DNA of 64,000 nucleotides, from the NCBI RefSeq assembly GCF_001562115.1, contig NZ_CP013926.1, forward strand, positions 434,001 through 498,000. The letters run 5' to 3'. The notes below the pieces were generated by a model that worked only from the letters and a program-made list of their open reading frames with translations, was not told the origin of the DNA and did no database searches. The stretch comes from Alteromonas stellipolaris. Its GTDB lineage: Bacteria; Pseudomonadota; Gammaproteobacteria; Enterobacterales; Alteromonadaceae. A program made the translations under genes and the position numbers. Below, piece after piece: positions 39,437-50,402 of this stretch. Within the stretch, counting starts at the first letter, position 1. Every line of letters begins with the position of its first letter.

Positions 39437-39636
39437 CCACGTAACTAACTTTAATCAGCACCTGTCATTAGCGCAGTATTTGACAGCAAAATATGTGAAA
39501 CCAAAACATTTATTAACACAGCAAAGTTCAACAGAAAATCAGGCTTTCAAACCAATCATGCCGTCTTTCCTGCACAGAATGAATATGCAATTAGGGGTAT
39601 GCTTAGGTCTTCTTCAATTTTAACAATGAGAAAGCA

Positions 39637-40515
39637 ATGGCAACGTTTATAGGGCTTGTAGCCATCATTTCGTGGGGCGTCTTAGCAGTGTTGGGCGTTT
39701 ACGCATCGTCAGTGCCGCCTTTTCAGTTACTTTTTATCTGCTTTTCAGTTTCTGCGTTATTGCTTTTTTTAAAGCGATTAATTAAGCGAGAGCCATTATT
39801 TACATTACCTAAATTAACACTCACCCAATGGATAGTGGCTACCTGTGGTTTATTTGGGTTTCATTTTTGTTATTTCCTAGCTCTTCGCTACGCACCGCCC
39901 ATTGAAGCAAGCCTTATTGCCTACCTTTGGCCGTTGCTGCTCGGTATTGCTGTGGCAAACGCGCACCAACGAGTGTTTGCGGTGATAGGAGGCGCACTGG
40001 GGTTTATTGGTTGCGGAATTTTAGTCACAGGTGGTGAAAGTATTCAATTTAATAGCGAATACACTCTGGGCTACGGGCTGGCTTTAATCTGCGCCTTAAT
40101 CTGGTCAGGCTATTCGTGGTTTATGGCTGGCACAAAGAGCGATGTTGAAGACATTGGCTGGATATCCATTGCCGTGGCAGTACTAGCGCTGGGTTCCCAC
40201 CTAACCCTAGAGTCGAGTCACTGGGATCTTTCATTTTACGCCTGGGTAAGTGCAATACTATTAGGGCTTGGGCCTGTAGGAGGCGCCTTTTACTTATGGG
40301 ACATTGGGCTCAAATTTGGTAATCGGCAATTATTAGCGAGCTTAAGCTTTGCCACACCTGTCATTTCCAGTATTGCGTTATTTTTGTTTGGAATAAGTAC
40401 ACTGTCTGCCGCCATTTCAATGGCAATAGTGCTTATTATGATTGGCGCGCTAATTAGCAATGCTGTACCTGCGCTTATTATGAAGCGTCGTCTTCGCCAA
40501 GCGGCAAGAGTTTAA
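39637..40515 (+). CDS. EamA-type drug/metabolite exporter (DMT superfamily)
   Basis: A 292-residue inner membrane protein with ten hydrophobic segments arranged as two EamA repeats (second repeat begins near ALICALIWSGYSWFMAG). The basic C-terminus (MKRRLRQAARV) fits a cytosolic end. Family members export amino acids, nucleosides or aromatic compounds; it resembles YddG-type aromatic amino acid exporters loosely, but the substrate is not known. It lies downstream of the AraC regulator on the same strand. Confidence 0.88.
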   Translation: MATFIGLVAIISWGVLAVLGVYASSVPPFQLLFICFSVSALLLFLKRLIKREPLFTLPKLTLTQWIVATCGLFGFHFCYFLALRYAPPIEASLIAYLWPLLLGIAVANAHQRVFAVIGGALGFIGCGILVTGGESIQFNSEYTLGYGLALICALIWSGYSWFMAGTKSDVEDIGWISIAVAVLALGSHLTLESSHWDLSFYAWVSAILLGLGPVGGAFYLWDIGLKFGNRQLLASLSFATPVISSIALFLFGISTLSAAISMAIVLIMIGALISNAVPALIMKRRLRQAARV

Positions 40516-40554
40516 TTAATTAAAAGAACTCAAAAGGCCTTAGAGTCTAAGCGG

Positions 40555-42001
<1,447 letters not shown>

Positions 42002-42033
42002 GCCAAAACGATTAATTTGCGGAGAAAAGCATA

Positions 42034-43281
42034 ATGGAAATTACATTTGAACTCGGGTATGCATTAGATACCTTTTACTTCTTAATCTGCGGTGCACTAG
42101 TTATGTGGATGGCGGCAGGTTTCGCCATGCTAGAAGCTGGCTTGGTACGCGCTAAAAACACGACAGAAATTCTAACTAAAAATATCGCGTTATTTGCCAT
42201 TGCTAGCACCATGTATATGATTTGCGGCTACGGCATCATGTATGGTGGCGGCGAGTGGAGCCCGTTCCTAGGTGGAATTATGGGTGACGGCGCAACTGGT
42301 GTTGCTGAAGATGCAGCAACTTATGCACCTTCTGCTGATTTCTTCTTCCAAGTAGTATTCGTTGCAACGGCAATGTCTATTGTTTCTGGTGCAGTGGCTG
42401 AGCGTATGAAGCTTTGGGCTTTCTTAGCGTTTGCGGTTGTAATGACTGGTTTCATCTATCCTATGGAAGGTGCTTGGACTTGGGGCGGTGAAGCTGTATT
42501 TGGTATGTACACCCTTGGCGACCTAGGTTTCTCTGACTTTGCAGGTTCTGGTATTGTTCACATGGCAGGTGCTGCCGCAGCATTAGCTGGTGTATTGGTA
42601 CTTGGCGCTCGTAAAGGCAAATATACTGCTGACGGTAAAGTTAACGCTATTCCAGGTGCAAACCTTCCACTTGCTACGCTTGGTACATTCATTTTATGGA
42701 TGGGTTGGTTCGGCTTTAACGGTGGTTCAGTACTAGCTACTGCAACAGTTGAAAGTGCAAACGCAGTAGCTATTGTATTTATGAACACTAACGCAGCAGC
42801 TGCAGGTGGTTGTATTGCAGCGCTTATCTTAGCGCGCATTATGTTCGGCAAAGCTGACTTAACTATGGCTCTTAACGGTGCACTAGCTGGTTTGGTTGCT
42901 ATTACTGCTGAGCCATCTACTCCTACTCCACTTCAAGCAACCTTGTTCGGTGGCCTAGGTGGTATCTTAGTAGTGCTAAGCATTGTAGCGTTAGATAAAC
43001 TTAAAATTGATGATCCAGTAGGTGCTATCTCTGTTCACGGTGTTGTTGGTCTACTTGGTCTTATCCTTGTTCCATTCACTAACGACGGTTCAAGCATTGT
43101 TGGTCAGTTAATTGGTGCTGCTACCATCTTTGTTTGGGTGTTTGTAGTAAGCCTAGTTGTTTGGTTAGCGATTAAAGCCGTCATTGGTGTTCGTGTAACT
43201 GAAGAAGAAGAATTCGACGGTGTTGATATGAGTGAATGTGGTCTGGAAGCTTATCCTGACTTCACCAACGGCCGTACGTAA
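42034..43281 (+). CDS. amtB: Ammonium transporter
   Basis: A 415-residue ammonium channel/transporter of the Amt family with about 11 TM segments. The pore twin histidines are visible: H176 (GSGIVHMAGA) and H335 (AISVHGVVG). It begins MEITFELGYALDTFYFLICG with no cleavable leader peptide of the E. coli kind. The charged C-terminal tail (VRVTEEEEFDGVDMSECG) is the usual regulatory contact with GlnK. Second gene of glnK-amtB, ended by a strong terminator. Confidence 0.97.
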   Translation: MEITFELGYALDTFYFLICGALVMWMAAGFAMLEAGLVRAKNTTEILTKNIALFAIASTMYMICGYGIMYGGGEWSPFLGGIMGDGATGVAEDAATYAPSADFFFQVVFVATAMSIVSGAVAERMKLWAFLAFAVVMTGFIYPMEGAWTWGGEAVFGMYTLGDLGFSDFAGSGIVHMAGAAAALAGVLVLGARKGKYTADGKVNAIPGANLPLATLGTFILWMGWFGFNGGSVLATATVESANAVAIVFMNTNAAAAGGCIAALILARIMFGKADLTMALNGALAGLVAITAEPSTPTPLQATLFGGLGGILVVLSIVALDKLKIDDPVGAISVHGVVGLLGLILVPFTNDGSSIVGQLIGAATIFVWVFVVSLVVWLAIKAVIGVRVTEEEEFDGVDMSECGLEAYPDFTNGRT

Positions 43282-43340
43282 GGAAGTCTGAACAGGCAAA
43301 ATTACTTATAATAACGATAATGCCTGTATCACCAATCTTA

Positions 43341-43365
43341 AGCCCCGCATCTGCGGGGCTTTTTT
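43341..43365 (+). terminator. Terminator of glnK-amtB
   Basis: Stem AGCCCCGCA/TGCGGGGCT with a two-base loop, running into six T. Strong intrinsic terminator 60 bases past the stop. Confidence 0.95.
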
Positions 43366-43464
43366 CGTTTTTCATAAAGTTAAAAATAACGCTAAACTAT
43401 TGATAATTTACTTAGTTAGCAATAATGCTAAATTAGGTTTGTTCTCTTATTAGGATAATAAATC

Positions 43465-45144
43465 ATGCTGTTGCGATGTTTGTTACTACTGTGTGTCAGT
43501 CAAATGGCTTATGGGTACGATAGAGTTACCGGCGCGCCTTTTGCGAGTCGTTCAGAAGTTATTGCTCAACATGGTATGGCCGCAACAAGCCAACCGCTTG
43601 CAACCCAAGTAGCTCTTGACGTGCTTAAACGCGGCGGAAGCGCCGTAGATGCTGCCATTGCTGCAAACGCTATGCTGGGGCTTGTTGAACCCACAGGAGC
43701 AGGTGTGGGCGGCGATCTATTCGCGATGGTATGGGATGCTAAAGAAAATAAGTTAATAGGGTTGAACGCATCGGGTCGTTCTCCAAAGCTACTGACTAAA
43801 CAAGTATTTAACGATAGAGGTTTAGCTCAAATACCTAAATTCGGCCCACTTCCTGTGTCTGTGCCTGGTGCAGTAGATGGCTGGTTTATGCTACATGAAA
43901 AGTTTGGCAAATTACCTATGACGGCTTTGCTTACGCCGGCCATTGAATATGCCAAGAACGGCTTTCCTGTTTCTGAATTGGTTGCTTATTATTTAGCAAT
44001 GAACAATGACAGAATTGGTCATTACGATGGTTTTGCAGAAACGTTTCTTATCAACGGAAAAGTCCCAAAAAAAGGGGATGTATTTAAGAACCCTGGTCTT
44101 GCGGTAACCTATGAAAAAATTGCAACCGGTGGGCGAGATGCTTTTTATAAGGGAGACATTGCGCAAAATATTGATGCCTATATGAAATCCCAAGGTGGCT
44201 ATCTTTCTTATGCCGATTTAGCATCGCATACGTCAGAGTGGGTAGAGCCGGTATCGGCGAATTATCGTGGCTACGATGTATGGGAACTTCCCCCTAATGG
44301 ACAGGGCATTGCGGCATTACAAATACTCAATGTATTAGAGCGCTATGACATTGAAGGCATGGGCTTCAATTCTGCCGAGTATATCCATACCTTCGTAGAG
44401 GCCAAAAAGTTAGCGTTTGAAGATCGCGCAAAATTTTATGCTGATCCCGCATTTAATGACATTCCCGTTGAGTGGTTAATTTCCAAAGATTACGCCACTA
44501 AACGCCAGCAACTTATAAATAACGATAAAGCCGCAGAGCGTGTAGATGCTGGTATTTACGATGGTGATACAGTTTATTTAACGGTGGCCGATAAAGACGG
44601 TAATATGGTATCGCTCATTCAAAGTAATTATCGCGGTATGGGATCAGGTATGACACCACCAGGGCTTGGTTTTGTGCTACAAAATCGCGGTGAAATGTTT
44701 ACCCTAGAAGAAGGGCATTTCAACGAACTTAAGCCTGAAAAGCGCCCATTTCATACAATTATCCCAGCATTTGTTACTCGTAATGGTGCGCCGTTTTTAA
44801 GCTTTGGCGTTATGGGCGGAGGCACACAGCCTCAAATGCATGCGCAAATTATCGTGAACATGCTCGATTTTGGTATGAATTTACAAGAAGCTGGGGATGC
44901 GCCGCGTATTTTACATAGTGGTTCTAGTACCCCAACGGGTAAGTTGATGCGTGATGGCGGTTATATCAGCCTTGAATCTGGCTTCGATGAAACAGTGCAG
45001 CGAGAGTTAATGGAGCGGGGTCACACATTGCAGCGTGTTGTTGGCGCTTTTGGGGGCTATCAAGCCATAATGTGGGACGATAAGCGAAACGTTTACTTTG
45101 GGGCTTCTGAAAGCCGAAAAGATGGACAAGCAGCGGGTTATTAA
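43465..45144 (+). CDS. ggt: Gamma-glutamyltransferase family protein
   Basis: A 559-residue Ntn-hydrolase zymogen that cleaves gamma-glutamyl compounds such as glutathione. A signal peptide (MLLRCLLLLCVSQMAYG) directs it to the periplasm. The predicted autocleavage nucleophile is Thr369 in GDTVYLTVADKDGN; the second residue after it is Val instead of the Thr of E. coli GGT (TTHYSV). The N-terminal half has GGSAVDAAIAANAMLGLVEPTGAGVGGD, the C-terminal half SFGVMGGGTQPQMHAQ. This fits the GGT-like branch with VYLT, often without strong transpeptidation. Single gene; AGGA lies about ten bases before the ATG. Confidence 0.9.
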   Translation: MLLRCLLLLCVSQMAYGYDRVTGAPFASRSEVIAQHGMAATSQPLATQVALDVLKRGGSAVDAAIAANAMLGLVEPTGAGVGGDLFAMVWDAKENKLIGLNASGRSPKLLTKQVFNDRGLAQIPKFGPLPVSVPGAVDGWFMLHEKFGKLPMTALLTPAIEYAKNGFPVSELVAYYLAMNNDRIGHYDGFAETFLINGKVPKKGDVFKNPGLAVTYEKIATGGRDAFYKGDIAQNIDAYMKSQGGYLSYADLASHTSEWVEPVSANYRGYDVWELPPNGQGIAALQILNVLERYDIEGMGFNSAEYIHTFVEAKKLAFEDRAKFYADPAFNDIPVEWLISKDYATKRQQLINNDKAAERVDAGIYDGDTVYLTVADKDGNMVSLIQSNYRGMGSGMTPPGLGFVLQNRGEMFTLEEGHFNELKPEKRPFHTIIPAFVTRNGAPFLSFGVMGGGTQPQMHAQIIVNMLDFGMNLQEAGDAPRILHSGSSTPTGKLMRDGGYISLESGFDETVQRELMERGHTLQRVVGAFGGYQAIMWDDKRNVYFGASESRKDGQAAGY

Positions 45145-45194
45145 TACACACTTGTTTCATTGTTCGCCATGGTTAAATAACAATAAGAGTGCCC

Positions 45195-46124
45195 ATGACA
45201 CAACCACAAAAAGGGATTTGCGCAGAACCTAATTTACATGCGCAATATTTACTGCTTAACGTTATTGATGACGATTGTGAGGCGGTAAGGGCGAAGCTTG
45301 CCCGGGTGTTGGATATATTCGAACACTTTGAGTCTGAGCACTATGAAGCTATGGTGACCGGCGTTGTGGCGATTGGAACCGGTTATTGGACTGAAGTGTA
45401 CCCAGGGTTAATTCCAGTAGAACTGATGCCTTTCCCTGATATGCAGTGTGAAGACAGAAGTGCGCCTACTATGCCCTGTGATTTGTTTATTCAAATTAGG
45501 GCTGATCGTTTAGATATTTGTCACGCCATCGGTATCGAAGTGATGGATTTACTTCGATTACACGTAGAAATGGTAGAACAAATTCGTGGTTTCCGTTACC
45601 TCGATGGTCGCGACCTTACTGGTTACTTGTATGCCGCTGACAACCCGCGTGGAATGAAGCGCAGAGAGGTTGCCATCGTAAACGAAAACGATCCTGATTT
45701 TAGCGGTGGAAGTTATCTTCATGTACAGCGCTACAAGCATGACTTACGCCGTTGGCACAGCCTCTCATCACGGCAGCAAGAACAAGTGATGGGGACAACT
45801 CAGCAGCATAACTTAGTCAGTGCAGAACAATCTGAATCTTCTCATAGCGTGCGCGCCAACATTATTACCACTGAAAGTGGTAAAGCTGGGCTGATAAAAC
45901 AAGGTATGCCTTATGGCGATATGGTGTCGCAAGGGCTACTGTTTGTAAGTTGTTCGGCCAGTGCTAGACCCTTTAAAGCTATGCTTCATAGCCAAATATA
46001 TGGCAATGGTGACGGAGATTACGACCGGTGGTTAGATTTCACCAACGCGGAAACTGGTGCTGCCTTTTTTGCGCCATCCGTTACCTTTATTCGCGAGCAG
46101 GCGAAAAATTCAGAATCTGAATAA
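45195..46124 (+). CDS. DyP-type peroxidase (YfeX-like) lacking the usual catalytic Asp
   Basis: A 309-residue haem peroxidase of the dye-decolourising family, similar in layout to E. coli YfeX. The proximal haem ligand is likely His217 (SSHSVRANI), and the C-terminal MPYG...LFVSCSASARPF...FTNAETGAAFFAPS matches the YfeX end. The family GxxDG motif (GFVDGTENP in YfeX) reads GYLYAADNP here: the catalytic Asp position is Tyr146 (TAT at 45630-45632). The start ATG is five bases after AAGAG; the GTG at 45189 is too close to it. No signal peptide, so cytosolic; 50 bases after ggt, possibly co-transcribed. Activity may be altered. Confidence 0.85.
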   Translation: MTQPQKGICAEPNLHAQYLLLNVIDDDCEAVRAKLARVLDIFEHFESEHYEAMVTGVVAIGTGYWTEVYPGLIPVELMPFPDMQCEDRSAPTMPCDLFIQIRADRLDICHAIGIEVMDLLRLHVEMVEQIRGFRYLDGRDLTGYLYAADNPRGMKRREVAIVNENDPDFSGGSYLHVQRYKHDLRRWHSLSSRQQEQVMGTTQQHNLVSAEQSESSHSVRANIITTESGKAGLIKQGMPYGDMVSQGLLFVSCSASARPFKAMLHSQIYGNGDGDYDRWLDFTNAETGAAFFAPSVTFIREQAKNSESE

Positions 46125-46137
46125 TGTTGGTGAGGCG

Positions 46138-47220
46138 TTACTGAATATTTAACGCGCCATCCCAGTCATCTGGCAGCAGCATGTTTTGATATATACGACA
46201 CACATCGATGTGGTGCTTTGCCAAGGAGTCTTGAGGAAAAATGGCTAACGCCGCTTCAAAGTGCGCGATGGCCAAATCCCACTCTTTATCTATTCGACAA
46301 GCTAAGCCGGCGGCAATTTTAGATTGAACCGAAAACCGTTCTTCTTGCTGTTCATGCGGTAAATGGCTAAGCACCTCATAAATTTGGATGGGGGCTTTGC
46401 GTCCTTTTACCCGAACCCAGTCAAGAAGCCGTGTTTTAATAGGAAACTTGTCTCCCATTCCTTCAAGTACTTGGGCACTGACAATAATGTCAGCACCGTA
46501 TTTTGGCGCTAGTGCTTCTAAACGACAGGCAATATTAACGCTGTCGCCAATAACCGTGGTATCCATCCTATCGTCGGAACCTACCGTTCCCATTACCACA
46601 GGCCCATAGTGTATTCCCACGCCTACATTAATGGGGACAAAGCCCTTTCGCTTACGACGAATATTATAAAAATCAAGGGTTTTGCGTAATTCCATCGCAG
46701 CGTTAATCGCGTCAATTGCTTTGTCTTGCGGGGTACCACCAGGGTGATCAAACAGTGCCATCATTGCATCGCCGATAAACTTATCGATAAACCCGCCGTT
46801 CTCGTGAATAGGTTTATTCATACGTAAGAAATACGAGTTGAGAAACCCCATGAGTTCCTGAGGGCGCATTTTTTCTGATAAGCCGGTAAACCCACGGATG
46901 TCGCAAAAAAGAATTGCCACATCTTGCTCATCGGCATAACCAAGCTCAATATGGCCTGAGCCGGTTTTTGTAATATGGTCGATAAACTGTTGGGGGACGA
47001 ACTTTTGAAAGGCTTGAGATAACTTTAACGCTTCATCAGCAACGTGTTGATTATGCTGATTGGTTGAGGAGCCTGATTTTGACTTTGCTCTAATTCTTTG
47101 CCGGTAGACAAGTCTATTGAGTCTGTGCCGGCGATACTTCACCAGCACAGCGGTAACGACAACACTGTAAGCAAAAACTAAAAACAAGACACTTAGTAGT
47201 AACCAATCCGTTGTCGTCAA
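46138..47220 (-). CDS. Membrane-anchored class III nucleotidyl cyclase
   Basis: A 360-residue protein with one N-terminal TM (about 7-28), a basic linker, a class III cyclase catalytic domain (about 95-275) and a short C-terminal TPR-like segment (KIAAGLACRIDKEWDLAIAHFEAAL). Metal-binding D107 (FCDIRGFTG) and D151 (DKFIGDAMMALF), substrate Lys147 and the transition-state pair N228/R232 (SVNIACRLE) are present, so an active adenylate cyclase is likely; cGMP specificity is not indicated. The start is TTG, about six bases after AGG, and just precedes the TM. Third gene of pyrB-hemL-cyclase, 18 bases behind hemL. Confidence 0.88.
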   Translation of the reverse strand: MTTTDWLLLSVLFLVFAYSVVVTAVLVKYRRHRLNRLVYRQRIRAKSKSGSSTNQHNQHVADEALKLSQAFQKFVPQQFIDHITKTGSGHIELGYADEQDVAILFCDIRGFTGLSEKMRPQELMGFLNSYFLRMNKPIHENGGFIDKFIGDAMMALFDHPGGTPQDKAIDAINAAMELRKTLDFYNIRRKRKGFVPINVGVGIHYGPVVMGTVGSDDRMDTTVIGDSVNIACRLEALAPKYGADIIVSAQVLEGMGDKFPIKTRLLDWVRVKGRKAPIQIYEVLSHLPHEQQEERFSVQSKIAAGLACRIDKEWDLAIAHFEAALAIFPQDSLAKHHIDVCRIYQNMLLPDDWDGALNIQ

Positions 47221-47238
47221 AATACCTATCCATTATTG

Positions 47239-48522
47239 TTATTTGAGCATTGCAAACACCTTGTCAGCTGCTTCTAAAGTTTTAGCAATGATATCCTTAT
47301 CATGCGCTTTCGATACAAATCCAGCTTCGTATGAGGCAGGTGCCAAGTAAACACCTTGCTCCAACATGCCGTGGTAAAACTTGTTGAACTGTTCTGTGTT
47401 GCAGTTAATGGCCTGCTGATAATTAGTAACGCGCTCAATGTCGGTAAAGAATATCCCAAACATACTGCCGGCAACATTAGTACTTAGTTTAATGCCATGC
47501 TTATTGGCAAGGGCTTGCATACCATCAGCGAGTGCTTGGGTATTTTCAAAGATGCCTTCGTAAAGACCTTCTTCTTGAATTTGCTGCATGGCGGCCAAGC
47601 CTGCTGCCATCGCCACTGGGTTACCAGAAAGCGTACCAGCTTGGTAAACAGGACCTGTAGGGGCAATATGGGTAAGAATGTCTCTTCTACCACCAAAGCA
47701 ACCTACCGGCATTCCGCCGCCAATCACTTTACCCAAGCAAGTTAAGTCGGGTGTTATGCCATAACGTTCTTGAGCTCCGCCGCGCGACACCCGAAAACCA
47801 GTCATCACTTCATCAAATATCAGAAGACTACCGTATTCGTCACACACTTCACGAAGACCTTCTAAAAAGCCTTCAACAGGTGGAATACAGTTCATATTAC
47901 CAGCAACTGGCTCAACAATTATACAGGCAATGTCGTTTCCGTGAGCATTAAACACCTCTTTTACACTATCGATATTATTATATTCGACAGTAAGGGTGTG
48001 CTCGGCCACGTTAGCGGGTACCCCAGGAGAGCTCGGCACGCCCATGGTCAATGCCCCAGAACCTGCTTTTACTAGCAAAGAGTCTGCATGGCCGTGGTAA
48101 CAGCCTTCAAATTTAACGATTTTATTGCGACCCGTGTAGCCGCGAGATAAGCGAATAGCCGACATGGTGGCTTCAGTTCCTGAATTTACCATGCGTACCA
48201 TTTCCATCGACGGCACCAATTTACTGACCGTTTCAGCCATAATGATTTCAGCTTCGGTAGGCGCACCGAACGAAAGGCCGAATTCAGAGGCATCGATGAC
48301 TGCTTGACGAATTTGTGGGTTGTTATGACCCAATACCATTGGGCCCCATGATTGCACGTAATCGATATACTGTTTACCGTCGGCGTCCCACATGTAAGGG
48401 CCATCAGCCTTGGTAATAAAGCGAGGTGTTCCGCCAACGGCTTTAAAGGCGCGAACGGGAGAATTAACACCGCCAGGAATTGTTTTTTGGGCGCGGGTAA
48501 AAAGGACTTCAGATTTTTGCAT
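47239..48522 (-). CDS. hemL: Glutamate-1-semialdehyde 2,1-aminomutase
   Basis: PLP enzyme making 5-aminolevulinate, first committed tetrapyrrole precursor in the C5 pathway. The 427-residue protein starts [26 protein letters not shown], aligning with E. coli HemL, and has the PLP lysine in [13 protein letters not shown] and the [16 protein letters not shown] loop. The frame is open upstream to 48567; the ATG at 48522 is chosen by alignment (48531 is a near alternative, with AAGAG before it). It overlaps the end of pyrB by 14 bases, so the pair is co-transcribed and probably translationally coupled, an uncommon partnership. Confidence 0.96.
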   Translation of the reverse strand: MQKSEVLFTRAQKTIPGGVNSPVRAFKAVGGTPRFITKADGPYMWDADGKQYIDYVQSWGPMVLGHNNPQIRQAVIDASEFGLSFGAPTEAEIIMAETVSKLVPSMEMVRMVNSGTEATMSAIRLSRGYTGRNKIVKFEGCYHGHADSLLVKAGSGALTMGVPSSPGVPANVAEHTLTVEYNNIDSVKEVFNAHGNDIACIIVEPVAGNMNCIPPVEGFLEGLREVCDEYGSLLIFDEVMTGFRVSRGGAQERYGITPDLTCLGKVIGGGMPVGCFGGRRDILTHIAPTGPVYQAGTLSGNPVAMAAGLAAMQQIQEEGLYEGIFENTQALADGMQALANKHGIKLSTNVAGSMFGIFFTDIERVTNYQQAINCNTEQFNKFYHGMLEQGVYLAPASYEAGFVSKAHDKDIIAKTLEAADKVFAMLK

Positions 48523-49540
48523 GTAATTCATTGCTCTTGTTGCTGAACCATACCACTTCACGTTCATATTTAGTCAATAACTCTTCAACGCCTAATGTAA
48601 GCGCAAATAGCGCCATGCGTACTAGAACACCGTTGTCAGTTTGTCTGAATATGGCAAGGTTTGGATTTAAATTTAGGTCGTTATCTAACTCGTTAGCCTC
48701 TATACGAGAATCCCGAGGAAGTGGATGCATAATGACGGTTTTAGACTGGAAATGGCGAGTATAAATAGAGTGGTTTAAACGAAATTTTCCACGGTATTTA
48801 TTCGCTTCTTCTTGAGAAGGAAAGCGCTCTTCCTGAATGCGGGTTTGGTAACAAATGTCGGCATCCATACTGCCTTCAAGTGTTTCAGTGATATTAAGCT
48901 GATGCCCTGCATTTTCAATCGTATCTATAATTGGCTGTGGCATGGCTAACTCTTTGGGAGATATTAGCGTGAAGCGCACATTTTTAAATAAGCATAAAAG
49001 CCGAGATAACGAGTGTACGGTTCTGCCGTAACGAAGGTCGCCAATCATGGCGATATGCAATCCGTCAATACCATGCCCATGATATTCCAATTCACGTTTG
49101 ATAGTGAATAAGTCGAGTAAGGCTTGAGTAGGGTGCTCATTAGCGCCGTCACCACCGTTAATCACTGGCACACGACTGCCTTCTGCAAACTCGGCTACCG
49201 ATCCGGCAGCAGGGTGGCGCATGGCAATAATGTCTGAGTAGCCGCTTAGTACACGGGCAGTATCGTAAAGAGATTCGCCTTTAGCTAAGGCTGAACTGGC
49301 CATGCCGGTGGTTTCTCGCACTTCGCCACCTAAAAGGTTAAATGCGGTGCCGAAACTGACGCGAGTACGGGTGCTAGGTTCGAAAAATAAATTACCAAGA
49401 ATGGCGCCTTCAAGCACAGTGGTGCGCTTTTGGCGTTTCGCATAAGGCTGCATAGAATCTGCAACTGAGAATACTTTCTCAATAGCCTCACGATCGAATT
49501 GATTAACCGAAAGAATGTGGTTACCGGTAAAGTCAGACAT
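48509..49540 (-). CDS. pyrB: Aspartate carbamoyltransferase catalytic subunit
   Basis: Catalyses the first committed pyrimidine step, carbamoyl phosphate plus aspartate to carbamoyl aspartate. The 343-residue protein has the [11 protein letters not shown] carbamoyl-phosphate loop (about 53-63), [11 protein letters not shown], and the [10 protein letters not shown] segment in the aspartate domain. It is about 30 residues longer than the E. coli enzyme, ending in [12 protein letters not shown]. No regulatory subunit gene pyrI is adjacent, unlike E. coli pyrBI, so its allosteric control may differ. Overlaps hemL at its 3' end. Confidence 0.95.
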   Translation of the reverse strand: MSDFTGNHILSVNQFDREAIEKVFSVADSMQPYAKRQKRTTVLEGAILGNLFFEPSTRTRVSFGTAFNLLGGEVRETTGMASSALAKGESLYDTARVLSGYSDIIAMRHPAAGSVAEFAEGSRVPVINGGDGANEHPTQALLDLFTIKRELEYHGHGIDGLHIAMIGDLRYGRTVHSLSRLLCLFKNVRFTLISPKELAMPQPIIDTIENAGHQLNITETLEGSMDADICYQTRIQEERFPSQEEANKYRGKFRLNHSIYTRHFQSKTVIMHPLPRDSRIEANELDNDLNLNPNLAIFRQTDNGVLVRMALFALTLGVEELLTKYEREVVWFSNKSNELHAKI

Positions 49541-49625
49541 ATGTCACTCAATCATCAACGAAAACGGCTGTAGTGTATAACAAACGAGAAAATAAGTAAT
49601 CCTTCGTCGCCGCCTTGAGGGGGAG

Positions 49626-50282
49626 TTATTCGTCTTTATTTGAACAATACGTATTAAATAGCAGCAAGGTTTTCTCGACAGCAATTTCTACATGAGCGCT
49701 AATTGCTTTATCAGGCATTACCTCTTGAACCCCGCACAGCAATTTGTTGTGGAACTCACTTTGTAGCAATGAACAATAGTCTATGGCCAACTGCACGCTG
49801 TTAGCTTTCGTTAGCGCGCCTTTACCATAAAAGAAAAACATTTCAGAGAAGGCTTCTATCGATGCACCAGGCCCAGCATCATAAAATAGTTTTGCTACAT
49901 GAGGGGTGCTTTGCGCTTCACCAATGACCAGCCTGAAAACAGCAACCGCCTCTGGGTCTTGTATCAACCTGATGAACTGCGAACCTACCTGCTTTAAATA
50001 ATGGTTTAGCGGAAGGTTAGCATTAGTGCCCTGCATCAATTGATTGGTATCGAGTTGGTAAGACTGACACTTCTTTGTAATTGCGGCCTTAAACAAGGCA
50101 TCTTTATTGTCGAAATGAGAGTAAACCGTTTGTTTTGATACTCCCGATGCCTTAGCAATATTGTCCATCGAGGTATTAGCAAAACCATTTTCGATAAATA
50201 AACACGACGCTGAATGAAGGATAAGGTTATGTTTTTCTTCGCTTTTTGGGCGGCCTTGTCGTTTGTTTTTTTGTTCAGGCAA
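49626..50282 (-). CDS. TetR-family transcriptional repressor
   Basis: A 218-residue one-component regulator. The N-terminal helix-turn-helix is at about residues 20-62 (ENGFANTSMDNIAKASGVSKQTVYSHFDNKDALF). The C-terminal ligand domain is of the AefR-like/TetR_C type, but the inducer is unknown. It is divergent from an RND efflux operon with a perfect palindrome in the gap, so it very likely represses the pump and itself until a substrate binds. Confidence 0.93.
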   Translation of the reverse strand: MPEQKNKRQGRPKSEEKHNLILHSASCLFIENGFANTSMDNIAKASGVSKQTVYSHFDNKDALFKAAITKKCQSYQLDTNQLMQGTNANLPLNHYLKQVGSQFIRLIQDPEAVAVFRLVIGEAQSTPHVAKLFYDAGPGASIEAFSEMFFFYGKGALTKANSVQLAIDYCSLLQSEFHNKLLCGVQEVMPDKAISAHVEIAVEKTLLLFNTYCSNKDE

Positions 50283-50308
50283 TGGGATCTCACTTAAATT
50301 TAAATATC

Positions 50309-50327
50309 ATACTAGACGGTCTAGTAT
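50309..50327. promoter_or_regulatory. Palindromic TetR-type operator
   Basis: ATACTAGAC-G-GTCTAGTAT, a perfect 9-1-9 palindrome between the divergent TetR and efflux genes. A TATAAT at 50329-50334 lies immediately to its right on the plus strand, so binding would block the efflux promoter. Confidence 0.88.
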
Positions 50328-50402
50328 TTATAATCTAGCATAGTAAAAATAGTATACCAAATATGCCTAGGCTAATAAGCCTGCAGAAGCAAGGAAAATG
50401 AA

